A stretch of DNA of 64,000 nt from Gnetum montanum (GCA_015680685.1 MNCI01015542.1:503792-567791), one strand, 5' to 3'. Positions 1 to 11,719 are shown, counted from the stretch's first letter. A program made the numbers and translations. The notes: a model not told the origin generated them from the letters alone.

Positions 1-659
1 AAATTTACATTCTATTAGCTTATTATTTAAGTAACTAGAACATGCTATATTTAAAACTCAATGAGAAAAAGTAGTGTAGGCAAGAATTTTTCTAAAAAGT
101 CCAACTCTACTCTGAAAGATGGGTCTTGCAGCAGAAGGGTGCAAGTGCAAGATGGGTTTTATGGTGGAAATCCATGAGTTTTTGTTTATGGATGAAGTCA
201 AGGGTTTCTTTTGATCAATTTGGTAATATATAGGTGATTTTGCTTGGTAGTAGTTCTACTTTGCTAGAGTTTTAACTTGTTTGTATGCCAAGGCTGAGTA
301 GAAAACAACGTATTCTTTTTCAAGTAGTTTGAGGACTCACAAGTAGGGTCTCAATGGTAGGATTCACAGTTTTGCAAGAAGAATAGAATAAATTGGTTGC
401 AACTTTAAACTCCATGGCATCTAGAATTGTGCAAATGGAATCCATAGTTGAAGATGTCGTAAAAAAGTTACAAAGTGTTCTAACAGTCATAAAGTTGAAG
501 AATTCATTGTCAAATGTTGAGGCAACACAAGTTCAGACTAATATTGATACTCTATAGTCAACGTTGAAATCTCTTAAATTAAAAATAAGAGGCACTCACT
601 TATACTTAGAAGTATTTGGCTTGATGATTATTGAGGAAGGGTATGAAGAGGAATAAAAA

Positions 660-860
660 CATGACAAGGTTTATAATCTCTGATTTGTAGGGATTCCTAA
701 AGAAAAGGATGAAGATCTTCTACAAGTCATACTTGATTTCTTTAGGGATCAAATGCACATTTCTCCTACCCCAATTATTAATGCATATAGAATTGGTCCA
801 AAGGGGGACAAGCCTTGATAGATTATTGTTAAGTTTGCATTTCAGAGGTTGTGTATATTG
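660..860 (+). pseudogene. LINE ORF1-like RNA-binding segment (fragment)
   Basis: In one frame the translation contains a run of the type G-I-P-(E/K)-E-x-D-E-D-L-L followed by FFRDQMHISPTPIINAYRIG and a K-P..IIVKF motif. This resembles the RRM-like and C-terminal region of LINE ORF1 proteins, where an N-L-R-I-x-G-(I/L)-P-E block is followed by A-H/Y-R-(I/L)-G and R-P-x-I-I-V-K-F. A stop interrupts the last motif. The assignment rests on motif order only. Confidence 0.4.
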
Positions 861-1400
861 TTTTTTATATTTTGCTTCAAGGGATTCTTTTATATACAAT
901 TCTACTAATCTTTCATGAGATGATCCTTTTTAAGACTTGGGTCATGATATTGCAGAATTCTTCAGACTTGGTAAATTTTTTCTGGGTGGGGATTTTAATG
1001 TTTGTGTTGGGCAAAATCAAATCCAACTTGTTTGTTTGGAATCCTTATTTAAAGTTCAGCAAAGAACTATTTTCAGTTCATAAAAGATCATTTGCTGATC
1101 ATGTTATAAATTAGAGGGGTATTCATCACTTAGAATGGGGATGCTGCTGTGATTTTTTAATTCTTAATGGAATCAGCAAATTTTTTTCCTCTTCTTATTT
1201 CACTTTTACTGTGCACCGAGGTAACTCTTGCATTAAACTTCTCTTGTCAACTCATGATAATATAAATGCAAGGAAAAAATCCCATACTCTCCTTGTCATT
1301 ATCTCAAATTTGCTATTGTCATTTCAATTCACCATATTTACTACAAGAAATGTAACACTCATTTTCTCATAAAAGATCTTCATAGGGCTTCTGAGAAGGA
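860..1400 (+). pseudogene. LINE endonuclease domain, N-terminus missing
   Basis: In the frame near 850-1010 the translation includes DLGHDIAEFFRLGKFFLGGD followed by F-N, which matches the endonuclease/exonuclease/phosphatase pattern D-x-F-x-x-L-G-x-(V/F)-x-x-G-G-D-F-N. Downstream, around 1140-1250, CCDFLILNGISKFF and FTFTVHRGNSCIKL correspond to the I-L-N-G and F-T-x-x-x-x-x-G-x-S-x-I-D part of the fold. The catalytic residues nearer the N-terminus are absent. Several stops and at least one frame change make this a pseudogene. Confidence 0.6.
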
Positions 1401-1469
1401 GGGACTGATATGTTGGCGATCAATGTCAGTGAACATGATTTGACTAATGTTCTTTTATCTATAGGTGTG

Positions 1470-2335
1470 TAGGTGTAGATTAAGGAAAAACTTGTTTCCA
1501 GAAAACCTTGGTTTGATGTTGATTGTTTAACAATCTATAGAACTATTTTAACCTCAAATTTAGATATTTCAATGCTAAAGAGATACAGAAAGCTTTTGTT
1601 TCAAAAAGAAGAAGTTCATTAAATAAGAGCAAGAAAGAATGATTAGTGAGCTCAAATGTAATCCAAAAAGCTTTTGGAACTCCATAGGAGATAGATATCA
1701 CAATGGTTGGGATTTTCCCTTGTCTACTTTATATGGGTGTGTAGCATAGGACCTTCTCCTTTTCTTTCAACACATAGTTGGAAAATATTAGAGCATGTTC
1801 AAAAATATTTTCTTGTATATTTATTTCAAATGAAAATGCAAACTTCTTATGATATCTTTTCTCTGGACTAGATTTACTACCTATTGAGGTTGAAGCCTTT
1901 TGTCAATTTATTATTTGTACCCAAGAGTGTGAATAGTTGCATCAAGGAAAATTATGGCTTCAGTCATAGAATACTGTAATGGATAACATTTCTTGGAACA
2001 AAAAGCTCTTCTGAAAGACTATGAAACAGAAAGTTTTGGCTAAACTTTGGTTGAACACATCAGGTAAGAAACATTTTTACTTACATTCTGTTAGAGGAGG
2101 TTTGTTATGTGGTATTCGTTCAAAAACAGTTGTTCACAGCTATTCTTGTTCATTTATGAAATTAAATTGCTAGCACAAGAATGGGCTGTCATCATCATTT
2201 TGCTGAGATAGGCTTTTGGATCAATTTATCAAGAATAGAGCAGAGTGTATTTGTAGACTCTGCAAAGAGAGCATTGAGGACTGTGCACACATTTTTTTTA
2301 TTTTATCCATTTTTGATGAATTACAATATTAACTG
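1470..2335 (+). pseudogene. LINE endonuclease-RT linker and C-terminal Zn motif, RT core missing
   Basis: Around 1480-1700 the frame reads KPWFDVDC, then a basic stretch, then CNPKSFWNSI. This is the K-x-x-W-(F/W)-(D/N)-x-x-C ... N-P-K-x-F-W linker that precedes the reverse transcriptase domain in LINEs. Around 2225-2300 NRAECICRLCKESIEDCAHI resembles the C-terminal C-x(2)-C-x(7,8)-H zinc motif of plant LINE proteins. No F/Y-x-D-D or other RT landmark is visible between them. Confidence 0.5.
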
Positions 2336-2399
2336 TAAATTGCTGAATGTTTTCTTTCAAATTGATGTTTTCAACTTTCTTTGAAAATGTATTGAGACT

Positions 2400-5300
2400 T
2401 TTTAATCATTTGTAGTTTCTTAGATGTAATAAAAGTTTCCAGTTTCTATATTTGCATTCTATTTACGGTAACAAGTTAAATTTTAATGTGGATGAATCAA
2501 GTTAACGTAACATGTCAATAGTGCTAATCATACCAGCTTTACCAGCTTTATAGAAAAGTTGAAACAAGAATTTAAAGCTATGGCATTGTATACTGTCGTA
2601 TAAATAACAAGAAAGAAAACAGTGATCACAGCCTTAAATGATATTTTGTTTATTTAAAGATAGAGTAAATGAGAAAGGGGCTGGACAATTGAAATACAGA
2701 CCATTGAAAAAGTTGGATTAAGCTTTCCTAACCCTTCTTTTATGATAGTTGAAAAGCTCATCTCCAGTGCAACATCTAGGGGCCATAGCTCTTCTTCACT
2801 GTCTTGAATCTTCTATGGATGAACATGCTCCTGCTAAAGAGCCTCATCTACATTATGGATCTGCAGTGCCAGCTTTGCGGATACTTTATGCAGCCCAGAA
2901 ATAGAGAGGTAAGAATGGCTTTGGGAAGGAATTAATAATCTGTCTTTAGGTACAGGTTTGTTAAGACTCACTAGAGATGGGAATTTCTGCTAGAGAAGAC
3001 AATAGTCTTAAAGCCAAAAATGTTCTGTACCACATGCTTCTCTCATATTTTCATGTTCCTTCTTTCACATTCACATTGAAAGCCAGAAGAGGCATTGATC
3101 AAACTAAAACTAAAAAATGTGTGTTTTTAAATAGGTTCAGCATGAATGGGAGTTATACCATTTCAACTGCTTATCAATTTTGTCTTCTGTTTGTTTTTCT
3201 ATAAAATGCAGGTTTGGGGAAGCTATGAGTTACATGTGAAGTTGTGGTAATTTTCTGGGTAGATCACAATCAGTGAGCAGTACAGCTATCAGTAGCTTGA
3301 TTGTTGGAAAATACAATTGCAAAATTCAAAATAAAAGAAATTACCATGTTTTTTTAAAGGTTAAGGCAATAGTTGGAAATATGCCTAAAACAATGCCCTC
3401 AGATTAACCTACAGTGCTGGTACTGGGCTTTGAACTTAGTATGTTTTAGTGCATGGCAGTTGTGGCTGAGCAAGAGGACAATGGCTTATGCTTAAAACAA
3501 ATCATAATATTGTTAGTGTGTTTTGAGGGGGAAATGAAGTGTAAATAGGAGTTCTCGTTTTTTTTTTCTTCATTTTATTTTTATTTCGCCATTTGATCAA
3601 CAGAGAGACTATAAGTAAATAATTCTGAGAGAATTATTGAGGAAAGGTTGTGAAGCTCCTGGGGAGGTTTCATGGAAGACTGACAACAGCATATTCATGT
3701 GCCTTGATTAGTGTGATGTGAGACGAAGCCCTGAGAGCCCTCACTTGAACGATGTAGGAGAGAATTGAGCAAAGAAGAAATTAATAGATTTGTGGTTAAT
3801 TACTTTAAATATAGATTTTCGTTTGGTATTCCAATTTCAGCTGCATTTAGCAAAGTATTTTTGGTATTTAAATAAAAAGTTGACGGTTGATATTATGTTT
3901 CTAAACAGTGTGATTAAGGAATTAAATTACAGTTTTTGTAATGAAAAGTCAATAAAGGCGTAGCATCTGATGTCCTTTTGGTGGATTTTCCTGAGAAATA
4001 TCAGGATTCCAGAGAAAGGCTTATAAAGCATGAATTTCGTCAATCTTTCAGGTTTACATGAACGTTTGAAATCCAGAAAATCAAGTGCAACATCTACCTC
4101 TAGCTTTTGTGGTACACGTTTGTGTTTTTATGGTGACTGCAAAGTCATTGATTATATTTTTGAACAGAGAATACACTTCATCTTTCCTAACCGACAAATT
4201 GATTTGTTAGAGGGTAAATTTAAATTAATATATTTTTATTCATAAAATATATATTCTTCTATCCCAAACTAATGAAGGTTTGCTTTGAAATACAACCGTT
4301 ACAGAAAATTGTATATTTTAATGATTGGTGTTTGGTACTAGGGAATGATATGGCACTTCATCATTGTCAAATTTAGAGTTCAATTCTATATATTGCGGTA
4401 GTAATTAAAGGGAAGGCTTTTTTGGAAGGCAGCTCTATTTCCCCAAAGTTCACCTATGGAAGCTCAAGGAATATTTATGATCGCATTGGAATGATTAAGA
4501 TGATGAGATCACATGGGTACATTTTTCATTACAAAAGAATCTTCAGATTGCTTCTTTAACAAGTTAATCAATGACGGGTTTAATGAATAGTGACGTGTAA
4601 ATCACAATTGCTTTTAAAAATTCTCATTATTTTATGTTGATATTCTCTTTGATGTTCTTGATAAAAAGTTTTTGCCAATAGTAAGTTCTATTATTTTTAG
4701 TATTATGAAATTGAAAACTATTTTTATGGCCTTGATATTCCTAATTTTTAATTAGATCATACTTTATACAGCTTCTTCATCACTTACAACCTCCACCGTA
4801 CGGTACACTTGCAATGGCATCGAAAGACAATGAGAGGCAATGTTTCCCCTTCATTGAGGGTTCAGTAATTTTAACACCTTGAAACAGAACGTCGAGCAAT
4901 TTTACATTTCAATTAATCTTGAAGTTTGACCTTGGAAGAATGCTGTTAAAATTACTTGCAATTATTTCGTAACAAGTCTTGAAAGAGAGATTTCAGCAAA
5001 TTATATTAAGGAAGATGCGGCCTTAACAAATGCACGCTGTGCTTAATTTTTAAGCGTTGTAAACTTATATTTTATAAAGATAATGAATCTGTTTACAATC
5101 TAAGTAAAACTTAAAATAATCAGATGAGCAAAAATATCGATCATATCAAATTTATTAAGTTGGATAACCAATGAATTTTGGCTATAGACAGGAAATTTTG
5201 CAAAAATAAGAATCAATTTTTAGAGATTGTTTAATAAAAAATTGTCAAGAGAGTATTAATATAGGAACAACAATATATACTTATCTTTGTTAAAGTAAGG

Positions 5301-5620
5301 AAAGTGTTCATGAAACTGAATAATAGTAATATTGTTGAGCAATATGGTATGACTTTGCTATGTTATAAAGCTTTAGTATATTTTACTTGCTTTTGCTTGG
5401 TTTCTATAACTAATTTGTGTTGTTGCAAAGTTGGGCATTGATTAAACAAGTAATCTTAATGATGATAATAATTTGGGATTTGATTTGTTTAGCAAATTTC
5501 ATGTTTTTTTAAAGGATTTGATGGTTTCTTAGCGAATCTGATTTTTTTTAAAGTGGATCTAATGTTTCTTTACCAAATCTAAATTTTTTTAGTAGATCTT
5601 ATTTTTCTTTAGTAGATTTG
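2400..5620. other. AT-rich DNA without a recognisable gene or element
   Basis: Apart from the candidate exon at 2749-2908, open frames here are short and show no family motif. Plausible splice-acceptor strings occur near 3211 and 4052, but I could not join them into a coding sequence. A diffuse repetition of a motif like AGTAGATTTGATTTTT occurs at about 5490-5630, immediately before element A ends. Confidence 0.5.
2749..2908 (+). other. Candidate orphan coding exon, unidentified
   Basis: A 51-codon open frame (2749-2901) has a composition unlike the surrounding AT-rich DNA; it contains QHLGAIALLHCLESSMDEHA and then HYGSAVPALRILYAAQK, an amphipathic-helix-like text reminiscent of helical-repeat proteins. 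A TAG follows at 2902-2904, and four bases later there is a strong plant donor (AGAG|GTAAGA, GT at 2909). The upstream edge could be an acceptor near 2748-2754. I do not recognise the protein. It may be a captured or relic exon of a host gene, or chance. Confidence 0.25.
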
Positions 5621-5626
5621 ATTTCT

Positions 5627-7500
5627 CTAGAATTCCCTTATGGAGGATTCTATATTACTCCTAATTTCTTCAACCAACGTTAAAATTTTTGCTTCTTTTA
5701 TTGATACGGAAATTTCTATTGCGGTAAGAAAAAAGTTTTGATTTTGGTATTGATGGTATTGGTGAAATGAGGATTTCCCTTTGGAAGATGGAGAATGAGC
5801 TTTGTAGTACTCTAGAGGGTAGTAGTAATGTTGAAAAGAAGCATGATTGGAAGAGTCACGCGGAGACATGGGTTGTTGAATATAGTACCCATACGAATTT
5901 GGCTACTTGTAAGGGTATTGTTGCCTTGGTGGTGGTATTCCTCTACAATTGTGGGTGTTGCCATTGTTAATATTACTCATATGGTTGTCGTGGAGCCTTT
6001 TTTGGATAAGCTTGTTGTTGGTAAAACTGCCTGGGATTGCCTTGAGAATAAGGTAATCTTCTAGGTGCTTACTTTCTTGCTAGCCTACGATTCATAGTGT
6101 ACACCTCAGATTTTTGCAAGTGTGACACAACAGGGTAACATTCCTTAGGATGTTCATATTGGTAGATGTCACACCCACCATTATCATTTGATATTGACTC
6201 CACAACCTCTTTGATTGCAACAACTTTGCCTTTACCTTTTTGGTAGGCACATTTAGCTTCCTTTTCTTGCAGTCACTACCTTGCTCTTTAGATTCTTCTA
6301 TAATTTTCAAAGCTATATGAAATTTTTCATCCAAAGATTTCCACATCTTGTCCACCTTAGCCGAAATTTTGAAAACATATTTTTGAGTCGATAAGGCTTT
6401 TTGTTGCAGCACTTCATCAAGTGATGCCTCTCCCTCACTGCTATAGAATCAAACCTTCCTTTTTCTGATGGAAGGGTCCTGGTTATATTCTTCAGCACTT
6501 TCCTGATTCCTCAACTCTTCCTCTTCTTTTGCAACCTGCTTAATCAACCTTTTAGATTTAATGGGCTCTAAGTTTTGATAGTCTCCCTTGGGCATAGACC
6601 CCAAGGGTTCTCCTCATTTCTGGTTAGAGCCCATCTACGATATGTTGAAGCTACTCTTGCTGAGAATAACCATGGCCAAGATATTTATGTAAAAGAGAAT
6701 AATACATGTCCATGGCTGCCTCCAAGGTTTATGTGTTCATTGTCACCAACCTTGGATTTGCTTTCTCAAATTGGACACTCTAGAGTATGTCTAATATTTA
6801 TCATTGCATAGCTTAGGTATCATACTTCATCTATGAATTGATTTCAGCTCCAAAGAATGGTATCAACTTTCTGTTTCTTTTGTGAGTGTCTTAGAAAATA
6901 GTTTAAGTTTTTGTTAGTCATTCTCTATGTTTTGCAAGGCACAGGCATCATAAAAGGCTTAAAGATGGGTTTGTGGGTCTGAGTTATATTTCCCCTCAAA
7001 TCTGGGAATATTGTTGATATCTAACCTCTTGATTCTGCTATCTTTCACATGCCTCGTTGGAATTTTGATTGCCTCTGCGATGTTTAACATACTTCAAGTT
7101 GTAAGCAAAGGCTCATCATCATCATGATTTCGATGATGCCTATGATGTTCTTTGCTATCCCTTTTTTCATGGTGGGGCCTATAATCATTGTCTCGTTGTT
7201 CACCTCCATCATGGTTTTGTCCTCTACGGTTTCGATCAAATTCAGAGAAGAAAGAAGAAGATGCAAATGAAGGGGATGAAGAGGGAGGAGGACTATCATC
7301 ACCATGGTGTCTGCCACCTCCTCTTCGCTTGTCATGACCATGATCATCAAATTTATCATCATCATGATGCTTGCCTAAGCCCTTGCCTTAACTCCCACTT
7401 TTTCCTAAACCAAGATTATTGATAGTGGGCTGTAAGTTTGGGTTCAAGCCCCCTTGATTGAAGTCAAGGGATGAAGAATCTTTATGTTGAGAACCCCCAA
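5627..7500 (-). pseudogene. Gag relic of Athila-like element A
   Basis: Read from 7500 down, the translation first gives an R/H/D-rich segment (7390-7120, with RDNDYRPHHEKRDSKEHHRH), then a retrotransposon Gag core: ...DDEPLL, a QKLKLFSKTLTKE block and SNLRKQIQGW (about 7110-6700). It then gives the helical QQKALSTQKYVFKISAKVDK segment (6400-6250) and a degenerate zinc-knuckle region (6180-6090). The same blocks occur in the same order in elements B (17604-19488) and C (20291-21760), so the three share a family. Reading is interrupted by many stops and two or more frame changes. The element ends abruptly near 5620; no protease or RT follows. Confidence 0.7.
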
Positions 7501-8029
7501 AGGAAGGATCCTCATTGTCTTTTTGGTTTAGCAGGAACAAGGGGTTAGTAAATCGTTTCTCCTTCATAGCTTCATGGCACTTCTCCTAGTGTTGATGTCT
7601 TTTACATTGTGTTTCCATGGGACAATAGTCTTGATAGTTATGGTCTTGCACAACATATTTTGTATAAAGATCTTGGATGCCCAACCTCTTAAGAGTTTGA
7701 AGCAACATCCCACAAATAGATCGGTTGGGCGACAACACAATGTTACCCTCCATGTCTCTCCACTGCAGCTGTTCATCCTAATGCAGAATGAAGGTGAAAT
7801 TGAGTACAAACTCATCTGGATGAGTGTACACACTTTGAATTCTTGGGGCACTAGCAATTTTGATTCATCATGCCTGTGAGAAGAAGGCATTTTGGATTAA
7901 AAGAAAATTTGGTGTGCTTTAATTATAATTATAATTTTTATTTATTAAATGATTACGACTTTAGGGTTTGTTCCAATGATCTTAAATAATTTTTACTTAG
8001 TCCTAGATAGCGCACATATCAAACTACAA

Positions 8030-8048
8030 ATCCTTAGAAATTGTGCCA
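8030..8048 (-). promoter_or_regulatory. Degenerate primer-binding site of element A
   Basis: On the minus strand TGGCACAATTTCTAAGGA immediately follows the LTR end. It aligns with the TGGCRCCGTTGYCRGGGA type of site seen in element B, differing mainly by C-to-T-like changes. Its position between LTR and gag supports the assignment. Confidence 0.5.
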
Positions 8049-8921
8049 TGATGAGCGACGAGTAGACTCTACGTCCAACCATATGAATCACTAAGCATTT
8101 ATGCACAATCCGGTCGAATTCTATGGACTTATAGTCTCCTAAGTACACTGGTCTCTAAGAGGTGAAACTAATCAGTGTCTTCTTAATTGTACTTGTGAAA
8201 TGCAAAGGTATGGTTAAGTGCAATTGAGACATGATTTTTATCATTTTTATGTTTTATGCTTTAAGTTGTTTAAAAATAAAGAACAATGAATAAATATATT
8301 TAATGGCTAATTTCATCTAATAACTAGTTAACACTTAACTAATCTTAACATAAACATTCATTCCCACTTGTTGTACACATCTTGAACACGTTTAATGATA
8401 GTGGGTTACCAAACGTTAAGTGTTATTGGGATTACCAAACATCAAGTGTATGCTTGAAGTGGTCATACTTATGTGTTTAATTAATTGTTATTTAATCTAT
8501 CTTAAGTTAGCTTAAATTAGTTTGATTTAATTACTTAAAGAATTAAAGGAAATTGCTTAAAATATTAAATGCATAAAGGAAATAATTAATCTATTTCAAA
8601 GTGCTAGAAGGTTTATAAAAAGCTCATCTTTATTGCCACACACATTGTAGTGCTTAGGTACACTAATGCTTGAATAAAAATCTGTACACTCTTTGACTTC
8701 TATGATAGGCACTTAGAAAAATATTCTAACTTTCAAGTGGAAAAACTACTAGAGCTTCGTTACAACTATGAGACTTATGCCATAAATGCGGTTAGTGAGC
8801 ATGTATTTATAAGTGAAACAAGAAGCCCTATTGATAGGTACATGTCAATGGGTCAAATCCCATGTCGACAAGATCAAATTGACGACATCCCATCGATGTG
8901 ACCAATCATGATGCTTTATCA
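8049..8921 (-). repeat. 5' LTR of element A
   Basis: The plus-strand left edge TGATGAGCGACGAG, the following CAACCATATGAAT and ATGCACAATCCGGT stretches, and later GGGATTACCAA-like text match the LTR of element B (19630-20290 and 11720-12513). A minus-strand TATA box (TATTTATAAG on plus at 8804-8813) sits at the same relative place as in B. The right edge at TTTATCA is inferred from where similarity to B stops. U3 is very short, roughly 100 bases before the TATA box. Confidence 0.6.
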
Positions 8922-9204
8922 TAGAGTAATTGGATTTCAACATTTAATCATAAAATATAAAGTAAACCTATGACTAAGCTCCAACAATAGTAAGATAAAA
9001 CATTCTAATAAACAGATTGCATTCACTTCTGTAGGAAACTAATAACAACAACAACAACAACAACAATAATGGTAATGATAGTAATGTAATCCTATATTTT
9101 AATCAAGAGCATTAGGACTAATTTAGTGAATGCATTTGACAACATTTAAGAATTAATCATATACATTAAAACAACTAAACCTTACAAATTGTCAGGCTGT
9201 GACA
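8922..9204 (-). repeat. Start of chromovirus 3' LTR, truncated
   Basis: On the minus strand a purine-rich tract (CTGAAGAAGGGGAGGA, plus 9205-9220) is followed directly by TGTCACAGCCTGAC, a typical chromovirus LTR start. Only about 280 bases remain before the LTR of element A begins, so the LTR appears to be cut by A. An (AAC)n microsatellite lies at 9045-9069. Confidence 0.5.
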
Positions 9205-9214
9205 TCCTCCCCTT

Positions 9215-9600
9215 CTTCAGGAATTTTCCTCCTAGAAAATGTGGGAAAATTTTGTTCTCATATCTACCTTAGTTTCCCAAGTTACTTCTTGATTTCCTTG
9301 TTGCTCCCAAAGAATTTTCACCATAGGAATTACTTTACTCCATAGTTCTTTCTTTCCTATCTATAATTCTGATGGGGTATTCCTGGTAAGTAATATTTGG
9401 TTGAAGATGTATTTCTTCCCATTGTATAACATGGCTTTCATCTAGAACATACTTCTTTAGAAAAGAGACATGAAAGACATCATGGATTTCTTCTAAACTT
9501 GGTGGCAAAGCTAGTTGATATGTGAATTTTCCAATTTTCTTGACTATTTTAAATGGACCTACATACCTTGAAGCTAATTTACCTTTCTATCCAAACTAAT
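9215..9600 (-). pseudogene. Chromovirus integrase tail with chromodomain-like end
   Basis: Two frames are needed. One gives [26 protein letters not shown] and an [16 protein letters not shown] block, which is the conserved integrase GPY/F tail. The other gives NQEVTWETKVDMRTKFSHIF, matching the chromodomain end in which an E-A/V-T-W-E-x-E-x-x-(M/L)-R pattern precedes the stop and polypurine tract. The frame shift and stops show decay. Confidence 0.65.
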
Positions 9601-9619
9601 TAGTCCCTTCATTAGAGAT

Positions 9620-10640
9620 ACCTTTAAGATGACAAGATCACCAACTTGGAATTCAAGAGATCTCCTTCTTAAGTTAGCGTAGTTAGTGTATCTATCTTGA
9701 GCAACCTGAATACACCCATGGATTATGAGTACCTATTTTGTGATTTGATTGATCAAGTTGGTGCTTAACCACATCCTATCTTCTATGGTAGTCTAGAAAA
9801 TAGGCGATCAATAGGGTTTTCCATAAAGTATCTCATAAGGAGACACTTTAATACTTGCTTGATAATTGTTGTTATATGCAAATTCTGCTAAAGGTAACAT
9901 TTCATCCCACTCTTCCTTGTACTGAAGTGTGTAAGTCTAGAGCATATCTTTCAAAATTTGATTTACTTGCTTTGTTTGCCTATCTGTGTGAGGATGATAA
10001 GAAAAACTTATATTTAATTTAGTGGCTAGATCTACTTGAAATACTTGCCAAAATATTGAGATAAACTTAGGGTCTCTATTAGATATTATTTTAACCAAAA
10101 TCCCATGTAATTTGATAATCTCCTTAATAAATAACTTAGTGATATCCTCAGTAGTTGCAGTAGACCAAGTAGTAAGAAAATAAGAAGATTTTGTTAACAA
10201 ATCTACCATTATTAGTATAGCATCATGTTTCCTTATCTTTGGTAATCCTAAAATGAAGTCCATGCTAATAACCTCCCATTTCCATTGCGCTATGTCATGA
10301 ACATGGAGTAGTCCTTTTTGGCTTTTGATGTTCTTCTTTGACTTGCTGACAAGCTAACCATTTTGAAATAAATTCAACTATCTCTTGCTTCATCTTAGGC
10401 TACCAATATTGTCTTCTCGGGAGTTGAAATACTTTATCATCCTCAAGATGCATTTGATATTTGTTGGTATGAGCCTCTTCCAATAGTTTTTGTCTTGCCA
10501 CCTTGGGTACATATAATCTACCTTTAAACCTTAACTCACCTTTATCTCCCTTTTGTAAATAATCAAAGGAAATCTGACCTAATTTCTAAAGATTTTCTAG
10601 ACACCAGGCATCTGAATTTTTTCCTTCAATAATCTCATCT
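9620..10640 (-). pseudogene. Chromovirus integrase
   Basis: The zinc-binding region near 10470-10330 reads EEAHTNKYQMH ... WLACQQVKEEHQKP, keeping the H-x(3-4)-H and C-x(2)-C spacing. The catalytic core (9937-10263) begins MDFILGLPKIRKHDAILIMV and continues to HGILVKIISNRDPKF and SYHPHTDRQTKQVNQ. The usual D-x-F-I-x-G-L-P start, the second Asp in S-D/N-R-D, and the H-P-x-T-D-x-Q-(T/S)-(E/K)-x-V-N block with the third acidic position changed to Lys are all visible. Stops flank the core. Integrase would insert element cDNA into the genome; this copy is dead. Confidence 0.75.
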
Positions 10641-10679
10641 ATTAAATTTACTTGCACAATTATGCTATTTACCTTGTCT

Positions 10680-10872
10680 TCCTGCTAAGTGCATTTGCTA
10701 CTACATTTGCTTTTCTTGGGTGATACTTAATACCAAAATCAAAATCTACAAGTTCAATCCATCTTCTATGTCTTAAATTTAGTTGTGGTTGGGTCATGAG
10801 ATATTGCAAAACCTTATGATCTATTCATAAAGTTAGTTTCTCTTCATACAAATAATGTGGACCTTTTGTTAT
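10680..10872 (-). pseudogene. Chromovirus RNase H C-terminal end
   Basis: The frame reads [19 protein letters not shown], then [36 protein letters not shown]. This is the diagnostic end of chromovirus RNase H (T-D-H-K-S-L-x-Y ... R-Q-R-R-W-x-E-L ... Y-H-P-G-K-A-N-x-V-A-D-A-L-S-R-K). It is cut at 10872 by the next block. Confidence 0.75.
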
Positions 10873-10879
10873 GTCAAAA

Positions 10880-11712
10880 TGTTAAGAAAAATGGAGACAA
10901 AGGTTGTGTGGTTATTATGGTTGTAGGACCAAGATGAGATGACAAGAAATGCATTGATCCATAAGGCCTCAAGATCTCATCCAATAAAGAAACGCTTAAA
11001 CGAAAAGAATTTAAAGAACATGGATAAGTAGAGTTTTCATCATTGAAGCATGCGAAAGATCAATGTTGTGGATAAGCAACGATGAATTCATCATGCAAAG
11101 GAAGATTGAAGAAATATGTCTCTAAGAAATAGTAGATGTCTTGGCAAAATTGGAGGATACATAGGCAAAGATGTCTTCAAGAAACAGTAGACGTATTTCC
11201 TCGGGCAAAGACATCTTTATAGAATGTAGGCTAGTTTTAGAAAGACATCTTCCATTAGACAAAGACATCTTTCCAGAATGTAGATTTCAGAAACATGTCT
11301 TTCCTAAACAAAGATGTCTTCCTAGAATAGAGGGCAAATACAGAAAGACATCTTAGGCACAAAGAAGACATCTTCCATGACCATTGGCTAGCTGTTGCAC
11401 AAATTCCAAGATGGATTTGGAAACATGAGAACTATAAGAAGACATCATATGCATTGGAAAATGTGCAAGCTTATGTGTAATTATTGTACAATCTTTCTAT
11501 CAATCATTGTGATCTCTGTTGCTCTTCATTGTATCATCATCTATTCATTGTGAAGTGTGATGTACCTCAAAGTGCAAGGATCAGCAAACTAAGTTGCATT
11601 TATCCCTTGTAATTGTTCTCCCTTCTTGCTTTGCAGGGTTGATGTGCTTCTTATGGAAAGGCATCTTGTTTGAGCTTGTTGGGATCCTATGGGATTGAGT
11701 GATTGGTGTTGC
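10880..11712 (+). repeat. LTR-like block (TG...CA), possible solo LTR
   Basis: The block begins TGTTAAG exactly where the chromovirus RNase H frame stops and ends near GGTGTTGCA just before the LTR of element B. Length (about 830 bp), termini and noncoding content fit an LTR inserted into the chromovirus, but no matching target duplication is visible and the right side of the chromovirus is not resumed. Orientation and family are unknown. It contains an unusual cluster of AAGACATCTT motifs. Confidence 0.35.
11125..11375. repeat. Cluster of AAGACATCTT / AAGATGTCTT motifs
   Basis: About ten copies or near copies of AAGACATCTT occur in 250 bases, some on each strand (for example near 11169, 11208, 11243, 11262, 11313, 11344 and 11364), often extended by CC or by a preceding CAA. 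Spacing is irregular, so it is a dispersed motif cluster and not a clean tandem array. It has no coding frame of interest. Confidence 0.55.
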
Positions 11713-11719
11713 AGTAGGA

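Larger units (their letters stand above)
1..2400 (+). mobile_element. Decayed LINE (non-LTR retrotransposon) relic
   Basis: Three blocks in the right order identify a LINE: an ORF1-like segment near 660-860, an apurinic-type endonuclease segment near 860-1400, and the endonuclease-to-RT linker plus a C-terminal cysteine/histidine motif at 1470-2335. Every block is broken by stops and frame changes. The reverse transcriptase core that should lie between about 1760 and 2100 is not recognisable, and the space is too short to hold it, so it was probably deleted. Neither end is defined: there is no clear poly(A) tail or target duplication, and the first 360 bases hold nothing I can assign. The clade cannot be decided. 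Confidence 0.6.
9200..10872 (-). mobile_element. Chromovirus (Ty3/gypsy) 3' fragment
   Basis: Reading from 10872 downwards gives the end of RNase H, integrase, and a chromodomain-like tail followed by a polypurine tract and LTR start. The upstream part (gag, protease, RT) is absent because the LTR-like block at 10880 interrupts the RNase H. Confidence 0.75.

Noticed and set aside
5767-6064. Plus-strand open frames opposite the gag of element A.
   Set aside because: They are the complement of recognisable gag text and have no motif of their own.
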